Source: JAFARZ01 sp035651595 (GTDB lineage Bacteria > Actinomycetota > Actinomycetes > Streptosporangiales > Streptosporangiaceae). Taken from it: a DNA stretch of 9,879 bases. The DNA is taken from positions 1 to 9,879 of the forward strand of contig DASRFJ010000065.1 in NCBI GenBank assembly GCA_035651595.1, read 5' to 3'. A program made the position numbers and the translations under genes. Of the stretch, positions 7,236 through 9,879 are shown in pieces; position 1 is the stretch's first letter; each line of letters opens with the position of its first letter. The notes under the pieces are model-generated. The model did no database searches. It was not told the origin of the DNA and was given only the letters and a program-made list of their open reading frames with translations.

Positions 7236-7691
7236 ATGTTCCGGCAAATCCTGCCTGTCTTGTTCACCGTGGTGATGCTGGGCGGTATCACGGCGCCTGC
7301 CTTCGCCAGCCCGGCATCAGGCCGGTCGGCATCTGCCAGCTCATTTCAGATCTGCACGCATCTGAACAGCAACCAGTGCCTTTCCAGCCAGGGCATCGGC
7401 GCCCAGGTGACGATCACAGACAACGACCGCACTACTTATATCGACACAGGCTTCACGATCTTCGTGGCAAATGAACTGGGACACTGTCTCGTGGCCGACG
7501 GCAGCATCGTGGAAACAAGCACCAGCTGCGGGGGCCGTTCGGCAGAGTGGACAATTACGAACGGCCACTATAAGAATGCCGACGGCAACTGCTACCTGGC
7601 AGTATTCAACCCGCCCAGCCAGGGTGAAGGGGTGGCATGCGTGCAGCCCACCAGCTCGTGGGACTGGACCTGGGATCAAGTGTCCCGGTGA
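7236..7691 (+). CDS. Small secreted cysteine-rich protein, possibly beta-trefoil
   Basis: ATG 7236 has AAGGGA six bases upstream. The 151-residue product begins with a clear Sec signal peptide: MFRQ, a hydrophobic core ILPVLFTVVMLGGI, then cleavage after AFA, before SPASG. The mature part, about 126 residues, contains six cysteines (ICTH, QCLSS, HCLVAD, SCGG, NCYLAV, ACVQP), consistent with up to three disulfides outside the cell. Repeated C-L and W-T/W-D elements (AEWTITNG, WDWTWDQV) suggest a strand-rich fold with loose likeness to ricin-B-type beta-trefoil lectin units; I cannot confirm this, and no catalytic motif is visible. It lies divergent to the winged-helix regulator, its probable controller. 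An extracellular binding or inhibitory role is a guess. Confidence 0.82.
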   Translation: MFRQILPVLFTVVMLGGITAPAFASPASGRSASASSFQICTHLNSNQCLSSQGIGAQVTITDNDRTTYIDTGFTIFVANELGHCLVADGSIVETSTSCGGRSAEWTITNGHYKNADGNCYLAVFNPPSQGEGVACVQPTSSWDWTWDQVSR

Positions 7692-7807
7692 TGTATCAGT
7701 CAGTGCCCTGCTGGCGCCGGGGGTACCGCCATCCGCGGCGGTGCGCTGCCCGTCTTCACCGTATGAGCCCGCAGGCTCGGACCGTTTCCTGGCCACGGCT
7801 GCCGCGG

Positions 7808-7847
7808 GCTCGACGGCGGTGACCTGGACCGGGCCAGGTGGTCGAGC
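7808..7847. terminator. Composite hairpin downstream of the secreted-protein gene
   Basis: Outer arms GCTCGAC (7808-7814) and GTCGAGC (7841-7847) enclose inner arms ACCTGG (7822-7827) and CCAGGT (7834-7839). Together they can fold into an interrupted stem. It lies about 115 bp after the secreted-protein stop and before the end of the relaxase relic on the other strand, so it could terminate either transcript. No U-tract is present. The rest of 7692-7920 shows no supported gene. Confidence 0.3.
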
Positions 7848-7920
7848 CGCACCGTTCCCGCCACCTGCACGGGCCAGCGTGCGGCTCGCCCACCAGGGAC
7901 CAGGCTTACCGAAGCACCGA

Positions 7921-8190
7921 CTAAGCAACGGGCAGGATCCTGTCAGGCTCGCTGTCGGCTGGTGGTCTTGGCGCGGTGCCGGGCTTCCGGGTATGCAGCA
8001 GGGCACCGGTGTGGGGAGCTGTCACCGGACCTGCTGTGGCGCTTAGGCGACGGGGGCGGTTGTCGCGTCGGCGGCCGAGCGCGGCTTCGAGCGGCTCAGC
8101 CCCGTCGTCCCGGACGGTCCGGGGTGACGCTGCCGGGCTGAGGTGGCCCCGTGCAGTGAGGAGCTGGGCGAGATGAGCGGCGTGGGCGGG
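7921..8190 (-). pseudogene. Read-on tail of the relaxase-like relic after an in-frame TAG
   Basis: Directly after the TAG at 8193-8191 the same frame stays open for 89 codons to a TAG at 7923-7921. It reads PAHAAHLAQLLTARGHL, then an EPLEAALGRRRDNRP stretch and a proline-rich end. This is the kind of tail that follows the EPDEHA motif in actinobacterial relaxase/helicase proteins. A single C-to-T change turning a CAG glutamine codon into TAG would explain the stop. I read 7921-8190 as the original C-terminus, now separated by a nonsense mutation. Confidence 0.55.
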
Positions 8191-9579
8191 CTAGGTTACG
8201 GCGTGTTCGTCGGGTTCGCTGGGGTGGCCGAGCCAGGCCGGTCCGGGCCGGGAGGCGATGGTGGCGGCGATGTCGCGGCGCTCGCCGTCGGGCAGGGCGC
8301 GGTAGATGTCGGCGGCGATCTGTGCGCCGATCTGGTCGGGCTGCCGCGGACCAGGAGCCGTGTCGACGGCCGCGATGCGGCGCGCGGCGAGCACGGCGTC
8401 GGCCGCGTGCCAATAGGCGGCGTGCCCGGCCTTGCCGGGTTCGGGTAAGGGCCGAGGACCTGTTGCGGGTCGTCGGTGATGACCTGGTGCTGGTCGCGGT
8501 AGGCGGCGATGATGCCGAGGAGGTTCATCCAGGCGGGCCGGTCGTGTTCGACGTCGGCTGCCCAGAACCCGGACCCGGGCGCTGATCAACGTCGCGGCGT
8601 CGTCAAGGTAGCGCCCCATGCCGCCACCTGCGTGAGCTGGAGGGGATCGTAGCCATGGCGGCAGGGACGCTGCGGCTGGCTCTGCCGAGTGCCGCAGCGC
8701 GGCCTGCGACACGACAGCGATCACGTCGCGGATGTCACGTGCGCGGCGGGCGGTGGCGAGGATCTGCTCGGCGGGGATTCCGTTGTCCTCGGCTGCTTTG
8801 AGCGTCCAGGCGAGCAGCCGCCAGGTCTCCCGCCCAGAAACGCTGCCCTTACCGCAGAGCGCGTCGGCCAATGGGCTGGGATTGGCGGTCAGGTAGCGGC
8901 CGATGCGCCAGGCGAGGGTCTGGCTGATATTGCGTGCGCTGCGCAGTTCACGGCTGCGCGCCACGGCGATGAGCACTGTGGCCGGGTCGTGCCCGGCGAT
9001 GCTGGCACGCCGGAGCGCCGCAGCAAGGGCGGGCCAGCTCGGCTCTCCCTGCGCGCGGCGCTCCAGGAGGTCATCGATGAAGCTGGCGGAGAGCGTACTC
9101 GGGCGCCCCTTCACTTCCGCGTACCGGTAGAGACCTTTTCCGCATGGGCTCGGGATGTCACGCTCCGCCTGGAGGTAGTTGAACAGTTGGAGGAGGTTGC
9201 GCTGCAGGGTGTGCGTGCCGCCCTGGCCGTGCCGGTTGAAGTAGTCGCGGAAGTACCGGTTGAGCAGGTGAGTGTCCACCACGTCGAAGTCGCCGTCGAT
9301 CCCGCTTTCGGTGAGCCACGCGTCGAGGTTCTTGGCCGGGCCGACGTATGCGTTGATGCTGGCTTCCTGGTACGGGCGGTTATCTCGGTTGGTGATGGTC
9401 CGCAGGTAATCCGTGAACTCGGCGATCGTCGCCTGCCGGTCGCTGAGATCCTCAGCGGCCTTGAGCCGGGTGCTGCCCGCCTGCTGATCTGGGGCGCTCC
9501 ATGCGGCCGGAGCGGCGAGCGGGCTGCGCAGCGGGCGGCCGGTGGCCCGGCGCTGGGCGGTCTTGGTCGTGCTGACCAT
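8191..9579 (-). CDS. Chimeric frame: tyrosine recombinase N-terminal domain fused to relaxase-like C-terminal region (decayed)
   Basis: ATG 9579 has GGGAG six bases upstream. Residues about 45-172 are the SAM-like core-binding domain of an actinobacterial tyrosine recombinase (FTDYLRTITNRDNRPY, LNRYFRDYFNRHGQGGTH, LYRYAEVKGRPSTLSASF). The catalytic domain with its R-K-HxxR-H-Y residues should follow but is absent. From about residue 173 the protein changes to WPALAAALRRASIAGHDP, WRIGRYL, MGRYLDDAATLISAR and AAYWHAADAVLAARRIA, which I recognise with moderate confidence as the C-terminal part of MobF/TraA-type relaxase-helicases. Residues about 336-380 are out of frame: the expected WAADVEHDRPAWMNLLG and AAYRDQHQVITDDP lie in another minus-strand frame, implying a one-base insertion near 8565-8585 and a one-base loss near 8440-8455. 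A nonfunctional mobile-element relic is most likely. Confidence 0.7.
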   Translation of the reverse strand: MVSTTKTAQRRATGRPLRSPLAAPAAWSAPDQQAGSTRLKAAEDLSDRQATIAEFTDYLRTITNRDNRPYQEASINAYVGPAKNLDAWLTESGIDGDFDVVDTHLLNRYFRDYFNRHGQGGTHTLQRNLLQLFNYLQAERDIPSPCGKGLYRYAEVKGRPSTLSASFIDDLLERRAQGEPSWPALAAALRRASIAGHDPATVLIAVARSRELRSARNISQTLAWRIGRYLTANPSPLADALCGKGSVSGRETWRLLAWTLKAAEDNGIPAEQILATARRARDIRDVIAVVSQAALRHSAEPAAASLPPWLRSPPAHAGGGMGRYLDDAATLISARVRVLGSRRRTRPARLDEPPRHHRRLPRPAPGHHRRPATGPRPLPEPGKAGHAAYWHAADAVLAARRIAAVDTAPGPRQPDQIGAQIAADIYRALPDGERRDIAATIASRPGPAWLGHPSEPDEHAVT

Positions 9580-9605
9580 GGTGAACTCCCATCCTGTCCG
9601 GGGGA

Positions 9606-9644
9606 GCTAGGTCACTTTCTAAGCGTCAAGATAAGTGACCTAGC
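9606..9644. promoter_or_regulatory. Perfect 12-bp inverted repeat upstream of the recombinase start
   Basis: GCTAGGTCACTT (9606-9617) and AAGTGACCTAGC (9633-9644) are perfectly complementary arms around a 15-base AT-rich spacer. The dyad ends 27 bp before the ATG at 9579 and would overlap the promoter and 5' leader. It most likely binds a dimeric regulator or the recombinase itself, or forms a hairpin in the leader mRNA. TTGACG inside the spacer on the minus strand could be a -35 element, but no good -10 follows. Confidence 0.6.
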
Positions 9645-9712
9645 ACCGAGATGCTTGACAGGAATCCGCGCTCGCACGGCGGCGCCCGGTGGGCTTACCC
9701 GCCGGAAACCGG

Positions 9713-9718
9713 TACGCT
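9713..9718 (+). promoter_or_regulatory. Possible -10 element (TACGCT) for the tRNA gene
   Basis: TACGCT fits TANNNT and lies 39 bp upstream of the tRNA 5' end, a normal distance for a tRNA transcript with a short leader. A matching -35 is not clear. Confidence 0.3.
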
Positions 9719-9757
9719 AGCTGGGGTTCCGGCCGCGACGCGCGGGCCGGGACGCCA

Positions 9758-9829
9758 GGGCGCATAGCTCAGCGGTAGAGCACCCGCCTTACAAGCGGGG
9801 GGTCACTGGTTCGAACCCAGTTGTGCCCA
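9758..9829 (+). tRNA. tRNA-Val (anticodon UAC)
   Basis: The full cloverleaf can be drawn. The acceptor stem is GGGCGCA with TGTGCCC (one G-U pair). The D arm is GCTC/GAGC with loop AGCGGTA. The anticodon stem is CCCGC/GCGGG with loop CTTACAA, anticodon TAC at 9790-9792. The T stem is ACTGG/CCAGT with loop TTCGAAC, and the discriminator base is A at 9829. The length is 72 bases; CCA is not encoded. The anticodon reads GUA and other GUN valine codons. tRNA 3' ends are preferred targets of tyrosine integrases, and a recombinase relic lies 179 bp to the left, but no duplicated tRNA 3' end (an att copy) is seen elsewhere in the window. Confidence 0.96.
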
Positions 9830-9879
9830 CTGACCTGGTCTTTTAGCCGGTCTGGCGAGGGTCCCGACAAGCATCTCGG

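Larger units (their letters stand above)
9646..9879. repeat. 12-bp inverted repeat flanking the tRNA-Val gene
   Basis: CCGAGATGCTTG (9646-9657) has an exact inverted copy, CAAGCATCTCGG (9868-9879), which is cut off by the window end and may be longer. The arms bracket the tRNA gene at 101 bp on the left and 38 bp on the right. A chance 12-bp match at this one position is unlikely in a window this size. It suggests that the DNA right of the window may carry a second, oppositely oriented copy of the recombinase upstream region. Confidence 0.5.

Noticed and set aside
7110..7236. Regulator start at ATG 7236 or ATG 7167
   Set aside because: Neither has a ribosome binding site and 7236 would overlap the start of the divergent secreted-protein gene; TTG 7110 has GAGGAG at seven bases and begins at the usual family motif.
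7341..8046. Overlapping open frames on both strands (7341-8006 minus, 7471-8046 plus)
   Set aside because: Both overlap the secreted-protein gene and the relaxase tail in other frames and have neither ribosome binding sites nor recognisable domains.
8689..9720. 343-codon plus-strand open frame opposite the recombinase chimera
   Set aside because: It is a mirror of the recombinase coding frame and crosses its promoter dyad; no domain or start signal supports it.
9829..9879. Intrinsic terminator after the tRNA
   Set aside because: A short TCTTTTAG stretch is present, but I could not find a convincing stem before it.

Overview
The window looks like a piece of a chromosome, or a large accessory region, from a high-GC actinobacterium. 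The evidence is uniformly GC-rich third codon positions, frequent GTG/TTG starts, and typical actinobacterial protein families: poly-HAMP sensor kinase, ANTAR/GAF/PAS/PP2C phosphatase, N-terminal part of a tyrosine recombinase, relaxase tail. I cannot name the genus from sequence alone.

Layout. (1) 1-3192 is a signalling pair. A poly-HAMP sensor kinase on the minus strand runs off the left edge. A PP2C-type phosphatase with an N-terminal ANTAR domain is transcribed divergently from it, with about 200 bp between the proposed starts. (2) 3211-3871 holds decayed material: a terminator-like hairpin, a truncated cation-diffusion-facilitator N-terminus with a leaderless-type promoter, and the C-terminal third of a dienelactone hydrolase without its nucleophile. 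(3) 3872-4134 holds no gene, only a possible promoter. It is followed by an OsmC-family protein (4135-4512) and a 3-hydroxyisobutyrate dehydrogenase-family NAD(P) oxidoreductase (4669-5595). (4) 5643-6131, minus strand, is a small protein of unknown function whose N-terminal half looks non-coding. (5) 6157-7691 is a second divergent pair: a winged-helix regulator (minus) and a small secreted cysteine-rich protein (plus), sharing a 125-bp intergenic region. (6) 7692-7920 has no supported gene, only a hairpin. (7) 7921-9829 is a mobile-element relic: a tyrosine recombinase N-terminal domain fused in frame to the C-terminal region of what looks like a conjugative relaxase/helicase, damaged by a nonsense codon and two offsetting frameshifts. 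It is preceded by a perfect 12-bp inverted repeat and sits next to a tRNA-Val(UAC) gene.

How the parts relate. The left end probably forms one regulatory module: a sensor kinase with a Rsb/SpoIIE-type phosphatase feeding partner-switching or antitermination. The right end looks like the scar of an integrative conjugative element beside a tRNA gene. The fragments in the middle suggest repeated insertion and deletion in the same region. I found no complete, clearly new multi-gene system. The most unusual items are the recombinase-relaxase chimera with its dyad and tRNA-flanking inverted repeat, and the regulator/secreted-protein pair.
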